Assembly: GCA_021325255.1 (NCBI GenBank)
Contig: JAJPHP010000082.1
Span: 1-64,000 of the forward strand
Length of the DNA: 64,000 nt
From: Nitrososphaerota archaeon
GTDB lineage: Archaea > Thermoproteota > Nitrososphaeria > Nitrososphaerales > CADDZS01
Direction: 5' to 3'
Under the pieces are notes generated by a model. It was not told the origin of the DNA and ran no database searches. It saw nothing but the letters and a program-made list of their open reading frames with translations. The position numbers and the translations under genes were made by a program. Below, in pieces: positions 8,902 to 17,848 of this stretch; position 1 is the first letter of the stretch, and each line of letters opens with the position of its first letter.

Positions 8902-9318
8902 ATGACAACAATGTTGGAGCCATTACTCGCGTATGTTCCATATCTTGCACTATTGGTCAGAGTAGTTGTTGGTGGCACCCTGATGATACATGGCTATCCC
9001 AAGATAAAATCTAGTGCGCAGAGCGCGAACTGGATGAAAAGCATGGGACTGCCTGGAGCGACTGCCGCACTTGCAGGAATTTTGGAGTTCTTCGGTGGTT
9101 TTCTTCTTATCGTCGGTCTGATCGTGCCGATAGTTGCGCTCTTCCTAGCTATCCAGTTTGGAGCAATAACAGTAATGAAGAAAATCAAGATGAAGGCGAG
9201 CTATGTGGCATCAGGCAAACCGTCCTACGAGATTGACATGGTGTACCTGCTCTTATCCATAATACTAATCGTTATTGGAGCTGGAGCGCTTTCAATAGAT
9301 GGACTGATAGGTTTCTAA
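8902..9318 (+). CDS. DoxX-family membrane oxidoreductase subunit
   Basis: Membrane protein of 138 aa with four hydrophobic helices and the DoxX signature: LLVRVVVGGTLMIHGYPKI in helix one, then MKSMGLPGATAALAGILEFF and a GGFLLIVGLIVPIVALFLA stretch. In Bacillus a DoxX protein (MhqP) is encoded with the MhqO dioxygenase under a quinone-sensing repressor; here an HxlR regulator replaces the repressor. The neighbourhood therefore suggests a role in handling quinone-like electrophiles at the membrane. Two ATG codons (8902 and 8911) are close together; 8902 is taken because it gives the longer hydrophilic lead, but 8911 is possible. Confidence 0.88.
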   Translation: MTTMLEPLLAYVPYLALLVRVVVGGTLMIHGYPKIKSSAQSANWMKSMGLPGATAALAGILEFFGGFLLIVGLIVPIVALFLAIQFGAITVMKKIKMKASYVASGKPSYEIDMVYLLLSIILIVIGAGALSIDGLIGF

Positions 9319-9441
9319 TATTTTAAAAATCATTCTCTTAGAATACTCGAAAAATACTTCGAAAAAACGGAACACATTTCCCTGGAAGGACTGGTTCGAT
9401 CTAAATTTTGGTGACTGGAAGGACTCCCCAAAATCAGTGAG

Positions 9442-9693
9442 GTGGCCTCGGAACCCGATTTATCTGAGTTATTCGAACTCTGTAAGTGTTCGAATATGTA
9501 TAACTCTCTTCGAGAACTGGGAGAACTTGTGGCGATTGATGAAATCATAAAGAAGGCCGAACTTGAACCAGACAGATCTGAGTCTAAAAGGACGTATCAT
9601 GAAATCATTTCGAAACTAAACCATCTCCGAGGGGAGACATCCAAGATGATAGAATCAGAAAAACCGCTAAGAGGAAAGTGTTCATATTCGTAA
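9442..9693 (+). CDS. Small hypothetical helical protein
   Basis: An 83-codon frame starting with GTG. The product is charged and predicted helical (ELFELCKCSNMYNSLRELGE, HEIISKLNHLRGETSKMIES), without membrane segments. No family is recognised. It follows doxX by 123 bp in the same direction. The composition looks protein-like, but nothing independent confirms that it is expressed. Confidence 0.4.
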   Translation: MASEPDLSELFELCKCSNMYNSLRELGELVAIDEIIKKAELEPDRSESKRTYHEIISKLNHLRGETSKMIESEKPLRGKCSYS

Positions 9694-10069
9694 GGAACTG
9701 TCTCTAGTTTCACCGAAGAAAATGGCCCTCGGTTTTCTCGCATGGTCTCAAATGGACGGTTTGAGTCGAGCAAAACAATTCGATCCTGTGAGCGTAATCC
9801 TGTGAGCTATTCTTTCACAATGTCACCGCACCATACTTAAAGTTGAATGCTCGGCGACCGCATTGAACTTGGGTCCTAATCGCTTTCGGTAATCCACTTC
9901 TGATGGAGCTATCTCCCTAAACGCTAGCACCACTGTGATGCATTGGACAAAAAAGAAGACAGTGTCAGCAATCGCAAAGAAAAAATGCAACCCAGCAAAT
10001 CATTGGTGAAGAAAGGGAAAGGAGATATAACCTAGGCAAAAAGAGATTGAGAGCACACGTGCCAAGGAT
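9694..10069. other. Intergenic stretch with a short direct repeat and a promoter
   Basis: 376 bases without a convincing gene. It contains an 11-bp direct repeat (atcctgtgagc at 9783-9793 and 9797-9807) and, near 10023, a TATA-like gatataac about 45 bp before the PPOX gene. No tRNA or structured RNA is recognised. Confidence 0.5.
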
Positions 10070-10546
10070 ATGAACTGGACAGAGGACGCACTCGAACCCG
10101 TAAAGATGGATCAAGTATTTCGCTACATCGACAATCAATTCTTCATGAGGGCGGCGACAATCTCTCTCAATGGAAAGCTCCACAACATTCCTTCAAACTT
10201 TATCCGAATTGACGACAGGATCTACTTTGACGCGGACAACGCTTCCGTGAAAATCAAAAACATACAGAGGAACGGCAAGATAACTCTAGTCTGGAACAGC
10301 GGCAAGCCCTTCTTTGACTCAAGAGGAGTTATGATGAGGGGGAGGGCCAAAGTAATCCAGGACAAGGACCTCGAGTGGAAGGTCTACGACGCAATAAACG
10401 AGAAGAGCTTCGCCGGCCTGCGTTCCTCCTACACCTACTATCACAGGCAGCCGTTTCCGCGGGTGAAGATAGAGGTGGAGCCAATCGAGATGTTTGCATT
10501 CCACTTTGAAAAGGGTAAGCCGATAAGAGGAATCAACACAAAATAG
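10070..10546 (+). CDS. PPOX-class FMN-binding split-barrel protein
   Basis: A 158-aa protein of the pyridoxamine-phosphate-oxidase-like split-barrel superfamily. Seen: an N-terminal helix and first strand (FRYIDNQFFMRAATISLNGK), NIPSNFIRIDDRIYFDADNA, then NGKITLVWNSG and GVMMRGRAKVIQDKD, the usual order of strands that bind FMN or F420. The family includes flavin and deazaflavin reductases and heme-binding proteins; substrate is not evident. It starts the plus-strand run ending at 18850. A related but distinct PPOX protein lies at 13772, with a CoA-ligase pair between them. Confidence 0.8.
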   Translation: MNWTEDALEPVKMDQVFRYIDNQFFMRAATISLNGKLHNIPSNFIRIDDRIYFDADNASVKIKNIQRNGKITLVWNSGKPFFDSRGVMMRGRAKVIQDKDLEWKVYDAINEKSFAGLRSSYTYYHRQPFPRVKIEVEPIEMFAFHFEKGKPIRGINTK

Positions 10547-10677
10547 TGGTTAGAGCATACGCTCCTCTGCACGGCAGTAAGGAAAGATCCTGACTGTTCT
10601 CCTTCCTTCATTTCGACTCTCTCCGTTTTGCAGAGTAAGCAAAGAAGAAAATCCCTTTTGTCCATCAATCTTGGAAG

Positions 10678-12303
10678 TTGTCATCTTACTTTTTGAAGAG
10701 CCGCCCGAATGTCGATAATTGCAACACTCTTGCGGAGCTATTGAACCATCGAGCTAGACAGGATCCCGCTCACACATTTGCCTACTATAAGGATCAGAGC
10801 ATTACTCTCGAAGAGCTCGAGGAAAAGTCGACGAGTGTAGCGAGCTCCCTCATCTCTCAGGGCCTCGGTGAAGGGCAGAAGGTTGCAATAATTTCCCACT
10901 CGAGCATCGACTACCTCATCTATGAGTTTGGAATTTTGAAGTCTGGTGCGGTTTGCGTCCCGGTCAACTGTCTATTGAAGCAGCACGAGCTTTCATACCT
11001 GATCGAGAACGCAGATGTCGTTCTCGCGATACTCCACGCCAGTTACCTGCAAGAGTTCCTGCAATCGCAGGAGAGCGCACGCAACAAGATCCCGTACTAT
11101 GTAATCGAAGGCGAGGATGTAGTTGAAAAGAGTCACTCTGCTGCAAACCTCTTGCAACCGACCGCCTCTTCTTCTCCCGCCCCGGATTTGGATTTGGAGG
11201 ACCCGTGCCTAATTCTTTACACGAGCGGCACGACAGGGGCGCCGAAGGGAGTTGTATACGAAAACTACGCGATGGTCCCTCACCACGGAGAAACCTACGT
11301 GCAGCAGATGATGGATGTCATTGAACTAGGGCCCGAGGACACGACGTATCTTCCCTTTGCGCTTTATCACGTATTAGGGCAGGTTCACGTCGTCGGCGCT
11401 TTGCGCAATGGGGGCAGAATAGCTCTAGCCGAGAGGTTCAGCGCGAGCCAGTTCTGGAATGACGTGAAAAGGTACAACGCGACCGTCCTTGTGCATCAGG
11501 GAGCATCGATTCCGCTGCTCCTGAAACAGCCCGCAAACCCCGACCTTGACAGAAGGCACTCAGTCAGACTAACCGTCGGCGCCGGCGTTCCAAACGAGGA
11601 AACGTGGAAAGCGTTCGAGGAAAGGTTCGGGGTAAAGGTGTATGAACACTACGCGCAGACAGAGGGCGCATTTTTTGGGGCGGGAACCATGCCAACAAAC
11701 AGAGTCGGCACCATAGGTCTGCCCTACCCTTCCGCGGAAGTAAGGCTAGTTGACTCTAGTGACGAAGATCTGACAAACAAGGGCGAAGCTGGGCAGCTTG
11801 TTTCAAGATTGAAACCCGGGTATGCGAAGAAGACGCCCGAAAAGTTGTACTACAAGGATGTGGAGGGAAAAGGGGTTTCGAGGTTTACAAGAGACGGTTG
11901 GTTCAGGTCGGGCGACGTTGTCCGAATTGACAGAGAGGGCTACCTGCACTACGTCGGAAAGGTGGAGACTTTCATAAGGTACCGGGGCGAGAACATCTCG
12001 CCGCTCCAGATAGAATCAGTGCTTGCAAAGCACCCTTCCATAGAGGAGTGCATAGCTATCGGGGTGCCCAACCCGGAGTTTGGTGGGGACGACATAAAAG
12101 TCGTGATTGCTCCGAGGCGTGGAAGCACGCTTACCCCGCAGGAGCTCATCTCTTGGTGTGAAGAGGCGCTCCCCAGGTTCATGCTCCCGAGATACGTCGA
12201 GTTCGTCCAAGAGTTGAAGAAGACCGAACAGACAAAGAAGATAATGCGCAGTGATTACAGGGAAAATTCGTCGGAGACATGGGATAGACTACAGCGCAAG
12301 TAA
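10678..12303 (+). CDS. AMP-forming acyl-CoA synthetase (ANL superfamily)
   Basis: Acyl- or aryl-CoA ligase of 541 aa, full length. Motifs in order: the phosphate-binding LILYTSGTTGAPKG near residue 180, an acyl-pocket region, YEHYAQTEG near 325 (adenine contact), DGWFRSGDVVRI near 405 (ribose-binding Asp), the hinge, and a C-terminal subdomain ending with KKTEQTKKIMRS whose lysine is catalytic. It activates a carboxylate with ATP to an acyl-AMP and then to the CoA thioester. Similarity to the CaiC/crotonobetaine-CoA ligase type is apparent from the overall pattern. The start is TTG 10678. Followed after 20 bp by an ADP-forming ligase subunit, so the operon carries two kinds of CoA ligase. The true substrate is unknown; an aromatic or short branched acid would fit the neighbours. 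Confidence 0.9.
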   Translation: MSSYFLKSRPNVDNCNTLAELLNHRARQDPAHTFAYYKDQSITLEELEEKSTSVASSLISQGLGEGQKVAIISHSSIDYLIYEFGILKSGAVCVPVNCLLKQHELSYLIENADVVLAILHASYLQEFLQSQESARNKIPYYVIEGEDVVEKSHSAANLLQPTASSSPAPDLDLEDPCLILYTSGTTGAPKGVVYENYAMVPHHGETYVQQMMDVIELGPEDTTYLPFALYHVLGQVHVVGALRNGGRIALAERFSASQFWNDVKRYNATVLVHQGASIPLLLKQPANPDLDRRHSVRLTVGAGVPNEETWKAFEERFGVKVYEHYAQTEGAFFGAGTMPTNRVGTIGLPYPSAEVRLVDSSDEDLTNKGEAGQLVSRLKPGYAKKTPEKLYYKDVEGKGVSRFTRDGWFRSGDVVRIDREGYLHYVGKVETFIRYRGENISPLQIESVLAKHPSIEECIAIGVPNPEFGGDDIKVVIAPRRGSTLTPQELISWCEEALPRFMLPRYVEFVQELKKTEQTKKIMRSDYRENSSETWDRLQRK

Positions 12304-12323
12304 AACATCGTACGCCATAGTGA

Positions 12324-13718
12324 GTGAACAAAATAACTTTGAAGGAAATCTTTGAGGCAAATTCCATCGCGGTCGTGGGGGCGAGTCCCAACAAGGACAG
12401 ACCAGGGTATACGCTGATCAATTCGATGCTTCTTCACGGATTCAAGGGCAAGATATTCCCGATAAATCCAAAGTATCCGGAGATTTTGGAGCTGAAATGC
12501 TATCAATCACTGACTCAGATCCCGGAAGAGGTTATTGAGCTTGTTTTCTTCGCAATTGCAGGCAGCGCAATTCTTCCACTCATAGATGATTGCTCAAAGA
12601 AAAGAGTTAGGGCGATAGTAATCATTTCGGCAGGGTTCTCAGAGTCCTCCGACGAAGGAGCGAGGCTTGAGTCGGAAATACTGGCCAAGTGCAAGAGTTG
12701 CAACATCAGGATACTCGGGCCGAACACCACGGGATTTGTATCTTCACCAAAGAAACTCGTCGCGAGCATAAATCACTTCGACACTTGGCTCTCTGGCAAT
12801 CTCGCAATCGGCGGCCAGACGGGAATCTTCGCTGGTGCATACATGGACGAGGTGATGTCCAGAAAGAACCAGCGGCTTGGCTACGAGCTTAGCGTTTCTC
12901 TAGGAAACAAGGCGGACTTTGACGAAGTAGATTTCGTAAGGTATGCTGGCTCGCTCGCCCAGGTAAAGGCAATCCAGCTTTACTTGGAATCAATAAAACC
13001 CCCGCAAGAGTTCTTTGAACTGACGCATGAGCTTAAGCGCGCCGGCAAGCCCGTTATCCTGCTCCAGGGAGGGAGGACCAAGATGGGCAGACTTTCGACC
13101 AGAGCCCACACAGGATCGTCGGGTCAGGATCCATCATTTAGCGACCCGAAATTTCTACGGAGCTGCGGCGTCGAACCCGCGACTGACATCGAGGAGTTCT
13201 TTGACATTGCAAAGGGATTCTCCTACCAGCCGCTGCCGAAGGGGAGAAAAGTCGGCGTGGTCACGATGAGCGGCGCGAACGGCACACTCGCCGCGGACGC
13301 TGCGGACGAGTTCTCCCTAGAGTTTCCGAATTTCTCCGATTCAACAATGGGCATGCTGAAGAAACTCGTTCCTCCCGACCAAGTTCTCAGGAATCCGGCA
13401 GACATTGGCTTCGGGATGACTCTCGGGGGAGACATCAGGAAAAAATCCATGCAGGCTATCTTGGATGATGAGAACGTGGACACACTCCTAGCCATCGACC
13501 TTGCTGTGTCCAACTCCGACTATCCTGATGTGAAAGGAACGTACACAGGTCTAAAGACTCATGGCAAGCCAATCTTTCTCGTCCTGCAGGGAGGCTTCGT
13601 GAAGGAAAGGTGGCTCGGTGAGCTTGAGGGATTGAACATTCCAGCGTATCCCACTCCGAGGAGGGCACTGCGCGCGATACAGGCGATGTGCGAGTACAAC
13701 TCCGCGATGCAACTTTAA
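12324..13718 (+). CDS. ADP-forming acyl-CoA synthetase alpha subunit-like protein
   Basis: A 464-aa protein with a CoA-binding Rossmann domain (AVVGASPNKDRPGYTLINSM, KIFPINPKYPEILELKCYQS), a middle domain with ILGPNTTGF, and the second ligase domain containing STRAHTGSSGQDP, where the His is the phosphohistidine site in ADP-forming acetyl-CoA synthetases. This is the alpha half only; the ATP-grasp beta subunit (about 230 aa) is neither fused nor adjacent. It could work with a beta subunit encoded elsewhere, or have become a regulatory CoA-binding protein. The start is GTG 12324, 20 bp after the AMP-forming ligase. The pair may act on the same acid. Confidence 0.85.
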   Translation: MNKITLKEIFEANSIAVVGASPNKDRPGYTLINSMLLHGFKGKIFPINPKYPEILELKCYQSLTQIPEEVIELVFFAIAGSAILPLIDDCSKKRVRAIVIISAGFSESSDEGARLESEILAKCKSCNIRILGPNTTGFVSSPKKLVASINHFDTWLSGNLAIGGQTGIFAGAYMDEVMSRKNQRLGYELSVSLGNKADFDEVDFVRYAGSLAQVKAIQLYLESIKPPQEFFELTHELKRAGKPVILLQGGRTKMGRLSTRAHTGSSGQDPSFSDPKFLRSCGVEPATDIEEFFDIAKGFSYQPLPKGRKVGVVTMSGANGTLAADAADEFSLEFPNFSDSTMGMLKKLVPPDQVLRNPADIGFGMTLGGDIRKKSMQAILDDENVDTLLAIDLAVSNSDYPDVKGTYTGLKTHGKPIFLVLQGGFVKERWLGELEGLNIPAYPTPRRALRAIQAMCEYNSAMQL

Positions 13719-13771
13719 ATTCACAGCGAGTTTGAAAAGGTAGCATTCCAAGGCGGCGCCGCTCAACAAGA

Positions 13772-14245
13772 ATGTCTGAAAAAGTGATCAAAAGGCGTAG
13801 GAACTACTCCAAGATAGCACTCAGCCCGGAACAGGCAAACAGCTTCCTAGATTCGCAGGTGTGGCTCAGAGTGGCAACACTCGATTCCAAAGAGGATATT
13901 TGGAATCTCCCGACGCACTTTGTGAGGCTGGGTGAGGCGATATACTTTGATGAAAGGCCAGATTCGGTGATTCTCCAGAACATCGAGCACACCCCCAACG
14001 TTTGTGCTGTGGCAGACACCGGATACTCATACGATGACCTTGTCGGGACGATAATTCAGGGCGACGCGAGCCTCGTGGAAGATCGGGCGACAATTGAGCA
14101 GGTTACAAAGGCAATCACCGACAAGTATACTATCCTGACCAACAGGCCTCCAGTGCAGGACTTTGCAATGCGCAAATTCGTGAAGATCCAGCCGTACAAT
14201 AGCCTCGAAGTATTGAGCTGGAACTTTGGAAAGGGACACCTCTAA
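13772..14245 (+). CDS. PPOX-class split-barrel protein, second copy type
   Basis: A 157-aa split-barrel flavoprotein-like protein. The pattern matches the PPOX gene at 10070 but with clear divergence: FLDSQVWLRVATLDSKEDIW, NLPTHFVRLGEAIYFDERPD, VCAVADTGYSYDD, GTIIQGDASLVEDRATIEQV. A basic N-terminal tail (KRRRNYSK) precedes the barrel. It probably binds FMN or F420 as a dimer. It sits 53 bp after the CoA-ligase alpha gene and 83 bp before the molybdopterin enzyme, and that enzyme has its own TATA box. The two PPOX genes bracket the ligases, which suggests that both belong to the same pathway. Confidence 0.78.
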   Translation: MSEKVIKRRRNYSKIALSPEQANSFLDSQVWLRVATLDSKEDIWNLPTHFVRLGEAIYFDERPDSVILQNIEHTPNVCAVADTGYSYDDLVGTIIQGDASLVEDRATIEQVTKAITDKYTILTNRPPVQDFAMRKFVKIQPYNSLEVLSWNFGKGHL

Positions 14246-14280
14246 GCAGAAAAAACCCGAACGAGGAAAATCTTCCGAGA

Positions 14281-14292
14281 CATAATATATAT
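14281..14292 (+). promoter_or_regulatory. TATA box of the molybdopterin-subunit gene
   Basis: cataatatatat lies about 40 bp before the TTG start at 14329, so the transcript would have a leader of roughly 10-15 nt. This indicates an internal promoter in the plus-strand gene run. Confidence 0.65.
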
Positions 14293-14328
14293 CACGCCCT
14301 CTGCGCGTCTTTACGTATTAGCAGCACT

Positions 14329-16737
14329 TTGAGTACTACTCAGCAGCAGCTAGCAAGGCCAATCTCAACGCTCAGGCCGACCAAGTTCGTCGGCAAGCCG
14401 CTCAAGAGGCGGGAAGACGCGGTCCTCCTGTCGGGTCACGGCACGTACGTTGATGACATAAAGTTCTCCGGAATGCTCTACGCAGTAATCCTGAGAAGTG
14501 CTTATGGTCACGCTAGGATAAAAAAGGTGGATCTTACCAAAGCGATCGAAAGTCCCGGCGTCGTCCTTGCCCTAAGTGGAGATCAGATTAAGAGGGATAC
14601 AAAGCCGCTCCCGCTTTCAGTCACGCTCCCGTGGATGAAGAAGACCAACGTCTACATGATGGCCGTTGACAAAGTGTACTACACCGGCGAGCCTGTCGCG
14701 GTAGTCTTGGCCACGAGCAGGTACGCTGCCGAGGACGGAGCGGAGAAGGTCGAGGTCGAGTACGAACCACTCGAAGCCGTTGTCGACGCCGAGAAAGCTA
14801 TTGACCCGAAATCGCCCAAGCTCTACGAAGGCTGGGACAGCAATGAGCTCATAGCTTACAATTTCAAAATCGGAGAAGTGGACGAGGCTCTTGCAAACTC
14901 CTATCATGTCGTGAAGGAGCGTATAGTCAGGCACAGGTACACCGCCGCCCCCATGGAGTGCCGCGGCTACCTTGCAAATTACGATCCCTTTTCAAAGACC
15001 ATGACTTACTATGCATCAACGCAGACGCCGCACATTCTGAGGAGCCTTATCTCCAAATCACTTGACCTCCCCGAAGATCGGATAAGGGTGGTTGCGCCGC
15101 ACGTCGGCGGAGGATTTGGGCAAAAGATTCCACTATACCAAGAAGAGCCCCTCGTAGCCTACCTCTCAATGAAAACCGGCAGACCGGTCAAGTGGATAGA
15201 GACGAGATCCGAGAATCTCAAGTCGGGGGCACACTCGCGGCAACAGGTGCACTACATGGAGCTCGGTCTTCGCAAGGATGGAACCATCACCGCAATCAGG
15301 GACAGGATGATCGCAGACCTGGGAGCATTTGTCCCACAGTCGGGCCTCGGTTCGGTCCTAGCCACGACCCTTTTCATTCCGAGCGGATACAGAATCCAGA
15401 ACTATGAAATTGACCTGCACGTTGCGAACACCAACAAAGCTCCATTTGGGGCGCTCCGCGGTTTCGGAAAGGCCGATGCCAATTTCGTGATGGAGCGGAT
15501 GCTGGACATAGCGGCACGTCGTATCGGGATGGACCCGCTCGAACTTCGCATGAAGAACTTCATACAGCCGAATGAATTTCCGTACAACTCGTGCACGGGC
15601 GCGATCTACGACAGCGGCAACTATCCGGGCAACCTGAAGCGGGCGGCTGAAGCCATAGGATACGAAGAGTTCCGCAGGGCACAACCTGAGCAGCATCGCA
15701 GGGGGATTTACAAAGGAATCTCCGTTTCCTTTATGATTGAGCCATCTGGAAATGCGGTCCCAGACTCGCTTCACACTGGATACGACTCCGCAACGATCCG
15801 AATCGATCCTGCCGGTAAGATTACCGCAATGGTCGGGGTTGCCGCCCAGGGACAGGGGCACGAGACTGCGCTTTCTCAAATCGTGGCCGATGAGCTCGGT
15901 GTCCTGCCCGAAGACGTCACTATCATCGAAGGCGATACAGCCATGTCGCCTTACGGCCTCGGGGCATGGGCGTCCAGGTTTGCCATAGTAGGAGTGGGCT
16001 CGGTCATCATGGCTTGCGACAAGATCAAGAGGAAGCTGATGAAACTCGCTGCCTCTCACCTTGGAGTTCCGGAAGCGGAACTGATCTTCGAGGGCGGGTA
16101 TCTCACGAGTGTGAAGGACGCAAACAAGAGCATCTCAATCAAGGAACTTGCGGAAATTGCCTACACGAAGATCTACCTACTGCCTCCAGGGTTGGAGCCG
16201 GGGTTCGAGGAGACTGCGAGGTACGTAACGCCTAACATTAGGTACATACCGGATGAGAAGGGTAGGATGAACCTCTACCCCTCGGAGACGGCGGGAGCGT
16301 ACGGAGTCATAGTCGAGGTTGACGTGAACACCGGAAAGGTAAAGATCGAAAAGCAGGTCTTTGTCTCGGACTGCGGGAATATCATCAATCCAATGTCGCT
16401 AGACGGGCAGATTCAGGGCGGGGTCGCAGCAGGGATTGGAGGAGCCGTATACGAGGATCTCCCCTACGATGAGAGCGGACAACTTCTTGCATCCACGTTC
16501 ATTGACTACCTTGTCCCCACGGCGCTCGAAATCCCAGACGTCGAGGTGATACACATGATGACACCTTCTCCAGTCACTCTCGGCGGATTCAAGGGCGGAG
16601 GAGAAGGAGGAACAATCACGCCCCCATATGGGTTGACCAACGCGGTTCAGGACGCATTGAATCCTCTGAAGAAGGAGGTTTCTCTGCAGCCGCTTTCGCC
16701 GGAGAATGTGTGGAAAACCATCCGCAGCACTCATTAG
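14329..16737 (+). CDS. Xanthine/aldehyde oxidase-family molybdopterin-binding subunit
   Basis: Large catalytic subunit of a molybdenum hydroxylase, 802 aa, complete. Seen: the N-terminal FVGKPLKRREDAVLLSGHGT block, AAPMECRGYLANYDP, the cofactor loop HVGGGFGQK near residue 260, GALRGFGKADANFVMERML near 370, GQGHETALSQIVADELG near 510 and the C-terminal GGFKGGGEGG, where the Glu is the probable active-site base. The family oxidises aldehydes, purines or CO at a Mo-cytosine-dinucleotide centre and needs [2Fe-2S] and FAD subunits. Neither is encoded nearby. A second large subunit lies at 30433. Followed by a TrmB regulator, 112 bp downstream, which may control it. Confidence 0.93.
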   Translation: MSTTQQQLARPISTLRPTKFVGKPLKRREDAVLLSGHGTYVDDIKFSGMLYAVILRSAYGHARIKKVDLTKAIESPGVVLALSGDQIKRDTKPLPLSVTLPWMKKTNVYMMAVDKVYYTGEPVAVVLATSRYAAEDGAEKVEVEYEPLEAVVDAEKAIDPKSPKLYEGWDSNELIAYNFKIGEVDEALANSYHVVKERIVRHRYTAAPMECRGYLANYDPFSKTMTYYASTQTPHILRSLISKSLDLPEDRIRVVAPHVGGGFGQKIPLYQEEPLVAYLSMKTGRPVKWIETRSENLKSGAHSRQQVHYMELGLRKDGTITAIRDRMIADLGAFVPQSGLGSVLATTLFIPSGYRIQNYEIDLHVANTNKAPFGALRGFGKADANFVMERMLDIAARRIGMDPLELRMKNFIQPNEFPYNSCTGAIYDSGNYPGNLKRAAEAIGYEEFRRAQPEQHRRGIYKGISVSFMIEPSGNAVPDSLHTGYDSATIRIDPAGKITAMVGVAAQGQGHETALSQIVADELGVLPEDVTIIEGDTAMSPYGLGAWASRFAIVGVGSVIMACDKIKRKLMKLAASHLGVPEAELIFEGGYLTSVKDANKSISIKELAEIAYTKIYLLPPGLEPGFEETARYVTPNIRYIPDEKGRMNLYPSETAGAYGVIVEVDVNTGKVKIEKQVFVSDCGNIINPMSLDGQIQGGVAAGIGGAVYEDLPYDESGQLLASTFIDYLVPTALEIPDVEVIHMMTPSPVTLGGFKGGGEGGTITPPYGLTNAVQDALNPLKKEVSLQPLSPENVWKTIRSTH

Positions 16738-16848
16738 CTCTTCTCCCTGCAGAATACTCGCTCTTTCATTATTCTTCGCAGGGGCACCGAGAAGCGCGAT
16801 GCACTTTTTAGGTAACTAGCGGGATCAGCAAGGGAAAGGCTCCAAGCG

Positions 16849-17793
16849 ATGTACCGCGACAGAGAAGAGACGACAATTCGTCAATCGGAAGAAGGAGATC
16901 AGCAGATTCTTTCTACACTTCTCGAGTTTGGCCTCACTCCGCTCCAGCGGAAAATCTTCGTTTCTCTGGTCGGCATGAGCGGACTGACCACGACCGAGAT
17001 ATCAAGAGTAACCAAGGTGCACCGTTCCGACGTTTACAGGGCGCTGAGAAAACTCTTAGAGATAGGCCTTGTCGAGGTAGATGTGGAGAGTCCGTCGAGG
17101 TACTACGCAATCGAGCCTATCAAGGCCGTTCGACTGCTGCTCGAGGGCAAGCGCGAGGAGCTGATTTCTTTAGAGTCGAAGACTGACGCCCTAACCGAAT
17201 GGTTGGAAAGGCAGCGGGAAAGTGCGTTGCTTCGAAACCAACAACAATCCTCCGCGGCTAAGAAAGGACAGGACGACGACGACACCGCGACGTTTCGCTT
17301 GGTAAAGGGGAACGCCGTCACGCCGAAGGTAATCTCAAGCATACAATCTGCGAGAAGAGAGATAGTCAAGGTAGTGTCCGCGTTGGCGCTCCGCCGACAC
17401 TACATCGAATTCGCTGAGTACGAGGAACAGGCCACAGCGCGCGGAGTCACCGTGAAGATCCTGACGGAGATCCAGCCGCAGAACTATAGAATCGCGAAGA
17501 GCTACGCAGGGTGCGCCCACCTGAGACACGTTGCAAATTTGGACAGGTCGCTCCGTTACTTGGTTATAGATGGCTCTGAGCTCGTTCTAGCAGGCACCGT
17601 GCAGTACGGAGACGAGCCCGACAGGTCCGTGCTTACGACAAAGAACAGCGTGCTTGTTCGCGGGTGCGTCAGCTATTTTGAAGACATGTGGGCAAAGTCA
17701 CTTTCCTTTGAAGAGAGGTTGAGAGTCGTGACTAAATCGCTCGGTGGCGGCGGGAAGGAGCAGCAAACAAGTACACGGAGCCGCACTGAGTAG
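16849..17793 (+). CDS. TrmB-family transcriptional regulator
   Basis: A 314-aa archaeal regulator. The N-terminal winged helix is complete (LLEFGLTPLQRKIFVSLVGM, TTTEISRVTKVHRSDVYRAL, RKLLEIGLVEVDVESPSRYY), followed by a helical linker (res. 90-140, Gln/Ser/Asp-rich between 125 and 145) and a C-terminal alpha/beta domain of the TrmB effector type, with a phospholipase-D-like fold (VISSIQSARREIVKVVSALA, LRYLVIDGSELVLAG). TrmB proteins usually sense sugars; members next to catabolic genes regulate these. Its 3' end overlaps the longest form of the following ParB-like frame. ATG start at 16849. Confidence 0.9.
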   Translation: MYRDREETTIRQSEEGDQQILSTLLEFGLTPLQRKIFVSLVGMSGLTTTEISRVTKVHRSDVYRALRKLLEIGLVEVDVESPSRYYAIEPIKAVRLLLEGKREELISLESKTDALTEWLERQRESALLRNQQQSSAAKKGQDDDDTATFRLVKGNAVTPKVISSIQSARREIVKVVSALALRRHYIEFAEYEEQATARGVTVKILTEIQPQNYRIAKSYAGCAHLRHVANLDRSLRYLVIDGSELVLAGTVQYGDEPDRSVLTTKNSVLVRGCVSYFEDMWAKSLSFEERLRVVTKSLGGGGKEQQTSTRSRTE

Positions 17794-17848
17794 TAGATAT
17801 CTACAAAAAAGGCAAGAAAAACAGCAAAGAATTTTATTCCTAAATGTT

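Noticed and set aside
9783..9807. Direct repeat atcctgtgagc twice with 3-bp spacing as an operator or CRISPR-like unit
   Set aside because: Only two copies, no further repeats, no link to a promoter.
15358..16059. A 233-codon minus-strand frame inside the molybdopterin gene
   Set aside because: Fully antisense to conserved coding sequence, no recognisable protein.
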